This document shows, one piece after another, positions 1 through 9,478 of a stretch of 64,000 nucleotides of DNA. The stretch is from Picocystis sp. L7. Its lineage: Eukaryota > Chlorophyta > Picocystophyceae > Picocystales > Picocystaceae. Each line of letters begins with the position of its first letter. Position 1 is the first letter of the stretch. The stretch lies in NCBI GenBank assembly GCA_020975725.1, contig QXJR01000019.1, positions 124,001 through 188,000 on the forward strand. Direction: 5' to 3'. The position numbers were made by a program, and so were the translations under genes. A model generated the notes under the pieces. The model had not been told where the DNA came from. It made no database searches and saw only the letters and a list, made by a program, of their open reading frames with translations.

Positions 1-2
1 GG

Positions 3-194
3 TGGGCGCATCTGCTCATGGCAGTACTTCTGGAATATCTTTATTCGACCGATCCGAATGTATACCTGAGGCGATGGATTGCTGCAATTCTAGGAGGATT
101 TCTGTTCGAGTTGCGACTGTCCAATCACCAAGAAGATTTTGTTGGGAGTTCATCAGCAGAGCGTTTGAACTCTTTTGGTGGAGGGCTTGCGTGA
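3..194 (+). CDS. C-terminal end of an unrecognised gene (5' part outside the window)
   Basis: The frame starting at base 3 is open from the window edge to a TGA at 192-194 and encodes 63 residues ending in SAERLNSFGGGLA. The peptide has protein-like composition: a hydrophobic stretch (AHLLMAVLLEYLY), an amphipathic middle (VYLRRWIAAILGGFLFELRL) and a polar tail. A competing frame beginning at base 2 is open to 247 but is rich in Cys and Trp and looks like a shadow. I do not recognise a family from so short a tail. It could be the last exon or simply the last 190 bases of an intronless gene, like the others here. The sequence left of the window would decide this. Confidence 0.35.
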   Translation, partial: WAHLLMAVLLEYLYSTDPNVYLRRWIAAILGGFLFELRLSNHQEDFVGSSSAERLNSFGGGLA

Positions 195-1533
195 CTAGTG
201 TTTCCATCGTTCATTGCACATGGGTTGCAACTCGTTCCCGTCCTTGAGTCTGGGCCCCTTTTTGACTTGTACCAATTGCGCAACCAATGATCACAACGGC
301 AAATAAACTGCTCCAGGCATGAGGGGTGTGAGCAAGAAACCACGCCAAGGATTTTGGTCTGCCTTGTTCCAGTCATTCCTCTCCGGACGGTTGCTACAGC
401 AGATTTTCGGGTGCTGCATGGATTGTTTGTGTAGGTGGAGTTAGAAGGCACTTTTACTTTCATGATTTCCTTGGTATTGTACCTGTGTGAAGTTGGATGG
501 GTCTCCTACCCATGAAACACCGATCCCACTCGTTTGGTTGTGTTGGCAGCCGTTCTCGCTTGCCCACCCTGTATATCTTACCCCAAGTGGTTTGGATCCT
601 CTTCCATTTTGTATTCCCTCCTCTCGTTTCTGAATCAAGGATTCACACATGGGCTTGTTTCTTGCATGCATGCATGCCATCTTGTCACCTGTCCATCACA
701 TGGGTGAAGAAGATGAATATGCTCATCCTGTCCCTGGAATCCGCCGAGGTGCTACAGCCTACCCAACGCACCCCTCGAAGGGGGGCAGACGAATCCTCAA
801 AATTCGACGAGGGAAGAATACCCCAATCCAATACCCCCCTTTCGTCCAGGTTTCCTGGGATCTGGTCCGTCGGCCTTTCGAATGGGGACTACAGCCCATG
901 CCATGGGCCCCATGGCACCTTGGACAATGGATGGTGCATACTTGGAGACGGGATGCATCAACAGCATGCATCCGTTCCCACACATGCGGGTTGGACGGCA
1001 ACGCTGGAGACCGTGCCGTGGCACTTGGTTCCAGATCCAGGGTTGGATGGGCGGATTGTGTGTTTGTGTCCATCTGCCCTTCCACCACCAAACACCCACC
1101 ATCTCGTTGAGGACGGGTTGCATTTCGAAGGGAACCTTTCCTGTGTCTTCTGTGTCCCTTTCCTCAATCGTGCGACATGGCATGGCCTGTCCTCCTGCAG
1201 TTACACCCCTTCGTGTCCAGTTGCACCCTCGCGGTCCCCCAACCCTCGTCCCCAGCCCAGACACCACACCCCACCGGCAGACACACCCCGGTGGCCACGG
1301 TCCGATCCCTCCCTCCTTCGCTCGGGTCCCCGAGGCTCCCGGGTGTCGTGTGCACCAGTTGCACCCTCTTTTGTGCAAGACACACCCTCGCTGGGCCGCG
1401 TCGCGACGTGCTGCGCTTCTTTCGTCGCGTCGACGCTTCACGTGCGCGTAAAAGACTCCCTCTACGTGCTGGCACCGCACCTGAAAGGAAAAACGCGAAG
1501 AAAAAGCGCCCGGATCGGCCCAGTGGCGCGGGA
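195..1533. other. Intergenic: 3' flank of the left gene and promoter of the receptor kinase
   Basis: I see no convincing gene. The left half is of mixed composition, while the stretch from about 800 to the kinase start is strongly GC- and C-rich. Long open frames in this part cross in several phases on both strands and have arbitrary composition, so I read them as GC-driven shadows. One CACGTG palindrome lies at 1439-1444, about 90 bases upstream of the chosen kinase ATG. Confidence 0.5.
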
Positions 1534-4155
1534 ATGCGAACCGACGGGAGGAGATGGCGTGCTTTTTTGTTGCTTTGGATGTGGACGATGACCAAGCACG
1601 CCACTGGTCAAGACATGAGCGAAGTTGGCGACCTCCAAGGGGATGAGGTCGACCTGGAAGGCGTGGACGAGGAAGACAGCTGCGACGTGGCCGTAGAATA
1701 TACCACCGATGTGGTCTCCAATCCTGGAGGTGGATCTGCACTTCCCATGTTCCTAGGACAGGCCATCTTGGTCAACACTGCGTCCGAACCTGTGAAAGCA
1801 TGGGAGATGAAAGCCATGTTTCGGTACGATGAAACCATCACTCAAGACGGACTGTTTGGAGCGAGGATCTTGCCTCCAGAAGAAGATGCAGGACAAGACG
1901 GGACAGAAAACCCATCCAATGCGAGCATGGTCCATCTGGCCAGTCTTCCAGAAGAAACGCCGGCCATCACCGCAGGTGGACAGGGATCGTTCGTGTTCCT
2001 GGCCAGGCAAGGGAGGAGAGGCAACGGGGTACTGTCCAACCTCACCCTGAACGGGAAAACATGCAACATGCTCTGGGAAAGATTAAACGTGCAAAACCAA
2101 ACCCAAACCGAACGTGTGGCAGAAAGAGAAGCCGCCACTTCGGGGAATGTCCTGGTGGCCTATCGGGCTGCAGATTACGTATTCGCTGGACCTTACTGGA
2201 AGTTCTGGCAGGACTTCAACTTCACCATCGTGAACCGCCTGCACAGCGGCGGGCCCGTCAGGCTGGAAGATGTTCAGTTGTCCTATTGGTTTGAAGGGTC
2301 ACCCGGTGATTTTGAACCACAAAAGTACAGCTTCGTATGTCGCAATGCGGCCATTGGATGTCAGTACATCAAGGGAAACATCCTTAAAGGCCTAGAAGGA
2401 GAGAGTGGTGCCAAGTTTGAGCTGCGCATCTCTTTCGAGGCCGGTGCAGGAGAGCTGCCAGTTCCCCCCACTGGCCTGCAAGGGGAAGATCTGGTCCAGT
2501 TTTGGAGCCGCAACAGTGTGAATGGTGAAGGTGACGTAATCGGAATGGGCTGGGGAGCTACGGTGGGAATTGAAAGCAGCAACTTCTTGTTCTGGATGGA
2601 CGAAAAGCAGGACTACAGCTACGCCGCCCCGTTGGGAAGCACACTTCGGATCAATCCCCGCATGGTCGCCTACCTGGATGAGGAGAAGGAGTTTGGTATC
2701 CTGCCTGTGCCTGGCGGCTCGGATGCTGTTGATGCATCTGGTCCTGTCCTGTGCAAGCCCGGCGAGACCGGGTGCATGCTTTCTGCAGCTTATTGCTGTG
2801 CGTTTTCGAATGGCACGGAGGTTCCGCTGGTTCCTCCAGTAGAGAATGCTACACCGCCTGAAGCACTCTCTCCATCAGAGGATGATGCAGAGCTGGACCA
2901 GGACAGCGGTTCTACGTTCGAGTGGTGGTGGCTGGTCCTGGGGATTGGAGGTTCTATGGCTGCGCTGGGAGCATTGGCCTTTGGCTTTCATCGATACAGG
3001 CGCACCATTGCCGACGGTTTCCAAATGGCCTGGGATGGAAAGTCTCCTCTTTTCCCATCGTCCTCTGGTAGCGATGATTCACCAAATATGAAGAAGGGAA
3101 CCACTTTGCTTGGCAAGACTATTGATTCCTCACCCACCAGTACCCTGGAGCACGTAGCCGTGAGCTTGGATGGTTCGCGAGAGGGGAATCACGCAAGACA
3201 TCTCTCCCTCCTGGGCAGGGGAATGAACTTTTTGGTGGGGGATGCCCATTCCCCGGAAAATACCTTTCCTTCCATGCCAGAAATAAGCGCACCTGCACAA
3301 CTTTCTGATGCACCCAACGGAGTCGAAGTGCAGTTTCTGGAGGATGTCAAGTTGGAGAGATTTGTGGGACAAGGGGCTTTTGGAACAGTGTATCAAGGTT
3401 GGTGGGGTGACCAAAAAGTGGCGGTGAAGGTGCTGAGTTCAGATTTTGCTTCCGAGCAACAAAGGAATAGTCTGCATCGGGAGGTGCAAATTTTGAGTCG
3501 TTTGGATCATCCAAACATTGTGACCTTTTACGGGGCCTGTATGTTCCCTCCAGATTTCTGTATTGTAGAAGAATTGGTGGAGGGCGGGTCGTTGCATGCC
3601 GTATTGCATGACCAACACAGACCGCTATCATATGTGGAAGTTCTACGGCTGTGTCGAGACATTGCATGTGCGATGACCTACCTTCAGCCAACAGTGATTC
3701 ACAGAGATTTAAAGTCCCATAATGTCTTACTCACAACGGATGGTCATGCGAAAGTGTGCGACTTTGGCATAGCCAAGTTCAAGGAAGGGACCTACCTTAC
3801 ACTAAACACAGGGGGGATGGGAACGGCAGCATACATGGCTCCAGAACTTTTTTCATGCAAGAAAGTTACCGAGAAGTGTGACGTCTTCTCCTTTGGGGTC
3901 TTGCTATGGGAAATGATCACTAGGAGAGAGCCTTGGTCAGAGTTCACCAACTTCATGCAGTTCGTGATGATGGTAGGAGTGCAAAAGAAGCGATTACCAA
4001 TCCCGGATGAGTGCCCAAAGAAATTGAGGTCGATGATGCAAAGGTGCTGGTCCGATGATCCACACAAGCGACCGTCGTTTGCTGAGCTTCTTCGTAAATT
4101 CGACTTGTTGCTGAAGGATGTAGACCAGACGAATGTGTCTTCCAGTGAGACCTAA
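1534..4155 (+). CDS. Receptor-type TKL protein kinase with a CBM3-like (cellulose-binding-like) ectodomain
   Basis: This is an 873-residue type I membrane kinase. The ATG at 1534 opens a signal peptide (RWRAFLLLWMWTM followed by a small-residue stretch). The frame is open further upstream, but without a signal sequence. Residues about 30-200 form a beta-rich region (VNTASEPVKAWEMKAMFRYD, then LTLNGKTC) that could be another carbohydrate-binding sandwich. Residues about 205-394 follow the order of CBM3 modules: FTIVN, VRLEDVQLSYWF, FVCRNAAIGC, KFELRISFEAG, DEKQDYSY, RMVAYLDEEKEFG. A short Cys-rich stalk leads to a membrane span at about 464-486. The kinase domain is complete: GQGAFGTVYQG at 612, VAVKV with Lys632, HRDLKSHN with Asp725, DFG with Asp743, and YMAPEL. 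It resembles Raf/CTR1-like TKL kinases. The likely role is sensing wall polysaccharide at the surface and signalling inside. The ligand is inferred, not shown. Confidence 0.85.
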   Translation: MRTDGRRWRAFLLLWMWTMTKHATGQDMSEVGDLQGDEVDLEGVDEEDSCDVAVEYTTDVVSNPGGGSALPMFLGQAILVNTASEPVKAWEMKAMFRYDETITQDGLFGARILPPEEDAGQDGTENPSNASMVHLASLPEETPAITAGGQGSFVFLARQGRRGNGVLSNLTLNGKTCNMLWERLNVQNQTQTERVAEREAATSGNVLVAYRAADYVFAGPYWKFWQDFNFTIVNRLHSGGPVRLEDVQLSYWFEGSPGDFEPQKYSFVCRNAAIGCQYIKGNILKGLEGESGAKFELRISFEAGAGELPVPPTGLQGEDLVQFWSRNSVNGEGDVIGMGWGATVGIESSNFLFWMDEKQDYSYAAPLGSTLRINPRMVAYLDEEKEFGILPVPGGSDAVDASGPVLCKPGETGCMLSAAYCCAFSNGTEVPLVPPVENATPPEALSPSEDDAELDQDSGSTFEWWWLVLGIGGSMAALGALAFGFHRYRRTIADGFQMAWDGKSPLFPSSSGSDDSPNMKKGTTLLGKTIDSSPTSTLEHVAVSLDGSREGNHARHLSLLGRGMNFLVGDAHSPENTFPSMPEISAPAQLSDAPNGVEVQFLEDVKLERFVGQGAFGTVYQGWWGDQKVAVKVLSSDFASEQQRNSLHREVQILSRLDHPNIVTFYGACMFPPDFCIVEELVEGGSLHAVLHDQHRPLSYVEVLRLCRDIACAMTYLQPTVIHRDLKSHNVLLTTDGHAKVCDFGIAKFKEGTYLTLNTGGMGTAAYMAPELFSCKKVTEKCDVFSFGVLLWEMITRREPWSEFTNFMQFVMMVGVQKKRLPIPDECPKKLRSMMQRCWSDDPHKRPSFAELLRKFDLLLKDVDQTNVSSSET

Positions 4156-5248
4156 GATGCTAGTTATGGCAGACAAAGCACAATTTCTTTCACTACCATG
4201 CACATCACTATCCCACCAGGCTCGGTACTCAGCACACCGAGATATTTACAAGAACCAAATCGTAATACAATCCTTGTTTATCTCTTCTTCAAGGCAGATG
4301 TCTAGCGGTAGAATTCAAATGAAAGAGGCATTATGGATTGAACTAGGAAGTCCAAAGCTCTCGGTTTGAGTCTTGAACTGTCACGCATGGAGCACTTCAA
4401 ATCAGGGCAGTCTTTTGCAAGCTTTCCGAGAGGAAGAACATACGTTCTATGCTTTAGTTTAATTGCGAGCGTGCCCGCTACCTCACACGTGGAAGATCCG
4501 TTTTGCTCCGCATGCGAAGTCGTGAAGATAGTGCCCCCTCTCAAAGAATTTTTTTGCACTAGATCACTTTATTGCTTGAAGCAAGATAGATTTGCCTTCA
4601 ACCAACCATAGCCGAGAAATAATCTTATTCGGAAATCATGAAGGTAGGTGGAACATTTATTCCTCTTGCCCTTTCGTATGTGCATGCGAAGGATTGATGA
4701 TTGTCATCATCATTGATTGTGCTTAGAAATTCGCGCTATCGACATTCAGATGTTGACGCATGCGAACAGTCTTTTGTCGTAAAAGCACTTCGTTGCCCTA
4801 CACATGCGTGTTATTGAAGATATCTCAAGTCCCGTGTCACCTTGAGGGTCACAATCAAATAATTCGGTCGCATCGCAATTTCCAGATCGCATGAACACAG
4901 TTTATTGTGGAAACATTCTACCTACACTATATACAATGTATGCCCACACAACATACAATTCACATAGTTGTAGTTGTTTTTAGTGGCCAAAACGCCTGTG
5001 CTATTTGCGAAGGAGGGACTTGCATCCGCGGAACTGCTATCCTCAAATCCAAGTGGTGGAGCGATCCCAAGGGGCAATCAACCTCACTTTGGGTGAACGA
5101 CAAACCTGTACATCCAAGCCATGAATATTCTACCCATCAACACATGTATACGCAAAGAAACATCAATGCATTTCGGCTCTTCCTCTTCTATGTTCTCCAC
5201 GAATTCGAATGCGTAAACATTGTTTCGAGAAATAACATGCGTACCAAA
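4156..5248. other. Intergenic, AT-richer, no gene seen
   Basis: This holds the 3' flank of the receptor kinase followed by non-coding sequence of lower GC. Open frames are short and none has a recognisable motif. It ends at a diverged solo LTR. Confidence 0.5.
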
Positions 5249-5538
5249 TGTTGAGGATGCTCGAGCCGGGTTAGACTCTATATCCCAAAGGGATCATGTT
5301 CGAAAATCGGCCATGCAACTTTGAGGAGAATTGGATCACTACTGGTCCTTTAAGGTCGATGCCAAAGCTGAAGTGTATAAAACCGGCACGGAGCGATCCT
5401 TGTGTACGTAAGGATCCTCTCCAATTGATGATGCCGCCTGCTTTTGGTGAAAGTCACGACGTCTCCTCTAATTGCGATAAATAAGCACAAAGGCGACAAC
5501 CCCCGGACGTATCAACATTCAACACCTTACTTCTTACA
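5249..5538 (+). repeat. Old, strongly diverged solo LTR of the Ty1/copia family found at 21 kb
   Basis: The segment begins TGTTGAGGATGCTCGAGCC and ends CACCTTACTTCTTACA. These match the ends of the 294-bp LTR at 21189-21482 (TGTTGAGGCTGCTCAAGCC and CACCCTGCTTCTTACA). Blocks near the right end are also shared, such as GATGCCGCC and CGACAACCC.CGGACGTAT. The length of 290 bp fits. The centre is much altered. No matching 5-bp target duplication flanks it. It is a fossil, clearly older than the copy at 18.7 kb. Confidence 0.7.
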
Positions 5539-6376
5539 AAAAGTTTCTCGGCAATCCATGAATATCGTTAGTACAACAAAGCTTCAATCGGATTTTGTAC
5601 GGTTGTGATTGATTCGTCCTTGAACGCGTCATGTTCTTTGCTCATCTCGGCAAATAGTCACGAATTCTACCAAAGACGCAAGTGGGACCTATGCCAATGT
5701 TGGGACACGTGTTTTCAACTTACACCGTTAACGTACAAGTACCGCCAACTAGATACCCGTTGCGGAGGTGACAATACGTTGCATGTGTTACGCTTACAAC
5801 TCACAACAACACTGTTGGTTTTTGCAAGTATTATGCAACGCCCATATGCTCCACAGTGGTACAATGGCGTTCATGCTACTTTACAAAGTCCATCTAAGCC
5901 TGGATGGTATGAGACGAATGGCATAAGGTGCTTTTTCTTTTGGAGAGCACGCGGTTAAATTTGGCTATTGTGCTTCTCGATTGGAATCAGTCCTCGGTTG
6001 TCTACAACGAATGTTATGACGCTCCATACCAATCAACGGACAAAGACTTCGCGTTTGTGATCCGCACTTGTGTTCGATTGGAACGCATAGACTCGTATTC
6101 CTGGCTTTGCACCTTCGATCGATCCTGTGCACCGATGGTCGGTGCCATCTTCTCGTTCACCTGCATCCTTGGGCGTTGGTTCTGGTTTTTCCATCCGATG
6201 TGGGTTTTCGTTTCCACCCCATTCCATCCATTCGGATACTTGTCCTTCTGTCTTCCTTCTGGGCTCCCCTTTCGAACCCAAGGAATAGAACCGAACCCTT
6301 TCGGGTTGTGCCGGGATCCAATGCCATTGTCCCATCCACTGGTGTGTGCCTGGGTGGAGATCCGCCACGTGATACC
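5539..6376. other. Intergenic and promoter of the acid phosphatase
   Basis: I see no gene. GC rises towards the right as in the other promoters here. A CACGTG palindrome lies at 6366-6371, directly before the start codon at 6377, and two more (6433 and 6443) lie just inside the coding region. An open frame reaching back to 6068 has no further domain and is read as a GC-driven extension. Confidence 0.5.
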
Positions 6377-7900
6377 ATGCCGACAGGTGTGATACGCCCC
6401 ATGTGGGGGGCCTGGGTGGCCCTTTTGGCTGCCACGTGTCTCCACGTGGCAGCCGACACCGTGCTAGAGTCGTTCGATGGGTTCCATGGTACTGGAAGCC
6501 ACGTCGAAGCCCAAAGTTCATGGCCAACCGCCGGCTGGCATCACAGCGAGCAGAGAAGGAACCAAGGCGATGCAAGGGTGCCAAATTTGGAACAAGGAGC
6601 ACCAGGGAAGAGGGCGAGATTCAGGCAAACCTCTGAGAAGAATGGACCGATATTTGTGGCGGAACTGTGCAGGCATGGAGACAGAACACCCATCAGCGTG
6701 TTCCCCACGGATCCTTGGCCGATTCCTACATGGAAATGGGGCCCTGGACAACTCACACCCATTGGAGAAGCAGCGCAGTACAATTTGGGTGAAATATTGA
6801 GGAACCGATACCAACCGCCTTGGCCCATGAATTACACATTGCATGCGGTCCGTGCCAGAAGCACCGACGTGGATCGATGCCTCATGTCAGCAGAATCTCA
6901 ATTGGCAGGCATATTCCCGCCTGGATCTGGCACACCTCATGCCCTGCCTTACGAATGGCAGGCAGTCCCGGTTCACACAGCGCCGATAGGCTACGATGCC
7001 CTGTTGAGGGCATTCGACCATGCGCATTGCCCAAGGTATGACCAAATCATGGCCCGCAGGAAAGAAGGCAAAGCCTTCCAAACCATGGAAAAGGAACACA
7101 AGGATTTCTTAGAACACGTGGGCAAACTTGCAGGCATGAAGATTTCTCTCTCCAATTTGTACATAGTTAGCGATGCAATGGTATGTGAAAGGGCACATGG
7201 AAGGGCTTGGGCTACAGGTCTGACGGAGGAAGTGTTCGTGAAGGCGGTGAATTTGTCCGACTGGACCTTGGCTCAGATGTTTGCACCCGGTCCAGAGGAA
7301 CGGACCCCCCATGAACTTGCACGGTTAACAGCCGGTAACCTTGTGCAGCGAATCAAGGAGCTGATGCTGATGGCAGCAAATGGCAACGACACTGTACCGA
7401 TGTTTCAGCTGTTTTCTGCGCATGATACTACCGTCACAGCTCTACTTTCTGCGCTCAATGCTTTCGATGGTGTCAGCCCACCTTACAACTCAACAGTGAT
7501 GTTCGAGTTGTGGGAGAAGAATCTAGGTGACGATGGAGCGAATGATGACTTCCATGTTGTGGCTTACTACAATTGGAAGAGAATCGTGCTCCCCGGGTGT
7601 CAGGAAGAATCTCACTGCAGATTGGGAGATTTTGTGCAAGGGATAGAACCGATTGCTGTCGAATCTGAGGTGGCCTGGGCTGCCGAGTGTCAAGTTTTAG
7701 ACACCTCGCATTCTGATGGAGTGTCACATATTACAACGATGTTTGTTGGCCTCGTCACCTTTGCCGTCGGTGTTCTATCCACCTACCTTTTCCCCAAACT
7801 TTTAGCTGCATGGAGGAGTCGTGCCCAGTATATCAAAATGGAGGATGTTCCAGAAATAAACCTGCAAGCCACAGTTCATGAAGGCACAGGAGCGGTTTAA
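6377..7900 (+). CDS. Membrane-anchored histidine acid phosphatase (lysosomal/prostatic acid phosphatase type)
   Basis: A 507-residue type I membrane protein. The ATG at 6377 starts a signal peptide (MPTGVIRPMWGAWVALLAAT). The longer frame from 6068 has no such start. The catalytic motif of histidine phosphatases is present as ELCRHGDRTP (the nucleophile His of RHGxRxP), and the proton-donor motif appears as SAHDTTVTALLSALN. Between them is a typical alpha-helical cap region. Near the C terminus ITTMFVGLVTFAVGVLSTYLF forms one membrane span, followed by a short cytoplasmic tail containing YIKM. That matches a tyrosine-based sorting signal (YxxPhi) like those that send lysosomal acid phosphatase to endosomes. 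The likely role is phosphate-ester hydrolysis in vacuole, lysosome or cell-surface compartments. The substrate cannot be read from sequence. Confidence 0.88.
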   Translation: MPTGVIRPMWGAWVALLAATCLHVAADTVLESFDGFHGTGSHVEAQSSWPTAGWHHSEQRRNQGDARVPNLEQGAPGKRARFRQTSEKNGPIFVAELCRHGDRTPISVFPTDPWPIPTWKWGPGQLTPIGEAAQYNLGEILRNRYQPPWPMNYTLHAVRARSTDVDRCLMSAESQLAGIFPPGSGTPHALPYEWQAVPVHTAPIGYDALLRAFDHAHCPRYDQIMARRKEGKAFQTMEKEHKDFLEHVGKLAGMKISLSNLYIVSDAMVCERAHGRAWATGLTEEVFVKAVNLSDWTLAQMFAPGPEERTPHELARLTAGNLVQRIKELMLMAANGNDTVPMFQLFSAHDTTVTALLSALNAFDGVSPPYNSTVMFELWEKNLGDDGANDDFHVVAYYNWKRIVLPGCQEESHCRLGDFVQGIEPIAVESEVAWAAECQVLDTSHSDGVSHITTMFVGLVTFAVGVLSTYLFPKLLAAWRSRAQYIKMEDVPEINLQATVHEGTGAV

Positions 7901-9220
7901 GGTGAGGATAATTCAACAGTCTCCGTTGTTCTAAATTTGTCATCATGAATCTTACAACAGCCACCGATGCGCATGGCCCATGCTAAGTGCTGAATGACAC
8001 CCTCATTCCCTGTGGACAATACCATGTGTGACATAACAAAGTAAGATTTACATCGTGTAGTTCCAAAGCCCCCGTCGTCAAACACCTGCTGCGCTCCAAC
8101 CTTGTTGCTCTGTAAACTTTGTCTTTTGGGATGATTTCAAAATTCATGCCGCGTGCCTCTGAAGCCTGGAATCTCCTATGAAAGTGGGGCTTCTCTTGGG
8201 GTGGTACCCAGCCGGAGCACAGGTGTGTGTGACTAATAGGTCCACCATTTAAGGTCGCTGCTTTTTCCGTGAAGAATCACCTGGATGATTGCTTCTTCTG
8301 GCGTCACGAGATGCAATGTATGCATGCTGAGTGTAGGTGCTCCATGTAGATTCGGGTTGGAGTGGCATACAGCATATGCATTTGACAAGTCCTCTACCCA
8401 TTGGCTGCCTTTCTTCTGTCGAACTTCATTGATCCGTGCGTGTTCAACCCGTTTAATGTTTACCTTCCTGAGATTGTTGCTACGAGGGATTCTATGCTTT
8501 GAACGCTCGTTCTTAGAGATGCTGGCGCGATGCACAGTTCAGACAAACGAACATCTTTTCTTGTCTTGAATAAAAATGGGATGGCCATCCTTCAACTCTT
8601 GTTCCTTGTGGATGCACTTGGAAGCCACCCATGTCTTCTTTCGGATTCAAGATCACGCCTCGCATCGTGCTAGACTACTCTATTGCTGAGGACAGTGATG
8701 CTGATTCGAAGCGGGGGCAACGGAGCCAAGGTGGGATTGGCAGCGTTCTAGCAAGGAAACGTCGGAACGTGTTTTTATTCTTTGAAACACAGGAGATCCA
8801 TGGAAGAGACATGCACATGGGACGAGTGACTCTTGCTTACGCATTCGTCTTCCGGTCAGCATTAGGATGATTTTGTTCCCGGCATTGGAAGCATGCAAGG
8901 TACACGACATGGACAAGCAGGCATCTTCCCGGTAGATCCAAGGCGAATGCATCGTTGTGTCGGTTCAATCCCTGGTTGTCCATGGTTCAAGCTTGATGGC
9001 CCTGCACCTCGCCTTCCTTTCAGGTACCTCAGGGATGTGCATGGCCTCCTCTTTATGCGTTGCATGATCATGGCTTTCGATGGGATGGCACGTTCCTTCA
9101 CCACATTCCACGGTGGAGGTCTGCCTTTGCTTCTGTCCTGGTTGGAAGTTGGGAGAAGGGATGGACCCCGTCCATCAAGCAGGTGTGAACCTGGGGTGGT
9201 GACCCGTGGCACAGGATCGA
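7901..9220. other. Intergenic, no gene recognised
   Basis: The left part is the 3' flank of the phosphatase and is AT-richer. The right part becomes GC-rich towards the SHPRH promoter. Short frames, for example around 8631-8870, lack motifs. I see no repeat or RNA gene here. Confidence 0.45.
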
Positions 9221-9370
9221 CACGTGGGTGGTTCCAACACGTGTCGCAGGGGTGGGGACGGGACACGTGGCACTTCGATGGAGGAGAGGACACGTGTCGG
9301 AATGGAGGGTCCACGTGGACCTCCCCGGGTGCGGCTGTGGCCCTTGGGAGCGGTGCCGGTGGTCCACGTG
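9221..9370. promoter_or_regulatory. Cluster of six CACGTG (G-box/E-box) palindromes upstream of the SHPRH-like gene
   Basis: CACGTG occurs at 9221-9226, 9238-9243, 9264-9269, 9291-9296, 9312-9317 and 9365-9370, that is, six times in 150 bases. A given hexamer is expected roughly once in a few kilobases. CACGTG is the core site of plant bZIP and bHLH factors. The cluster lies 110-260 bases before the ATG at 9479. It would fall inside the protein if either earlier in-frame ATG (9278 or 9302) were used, which is one reason for preferring 9479. Confidence 0.6.
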
Positions 9371-9478
9371 GATCCCAGCACCCATCCCGTGGCCACCAAG
9401 GCGAGGAAGGAAGGCGGATGCCGTGACGAACAGGAAGACTCCTGGATCCAGGTTTCGTGTCGATGCGAAACGAATCGC

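Noticed and set aside
125-463. Minus-strand 112-codon frame with several Cys/His
   Set aside because: Cys/His spacing fits no zinc-finger family and it overlaps the better coding frame at 3-194.
1177-1533. Upstream extension of the receptor kinase frame
   Set aside because: The signal peptide begins at 1534, and the upstream part is Pro/Thr-rich and promoter-like.
497-1591. Long open frame of 364 codons overlapping the start of the receptor kinase
   Set aside because: Pro/Ser/Cys-rich arbitrary composition, several other frames open in the same GC-rich DNA, and no domain.
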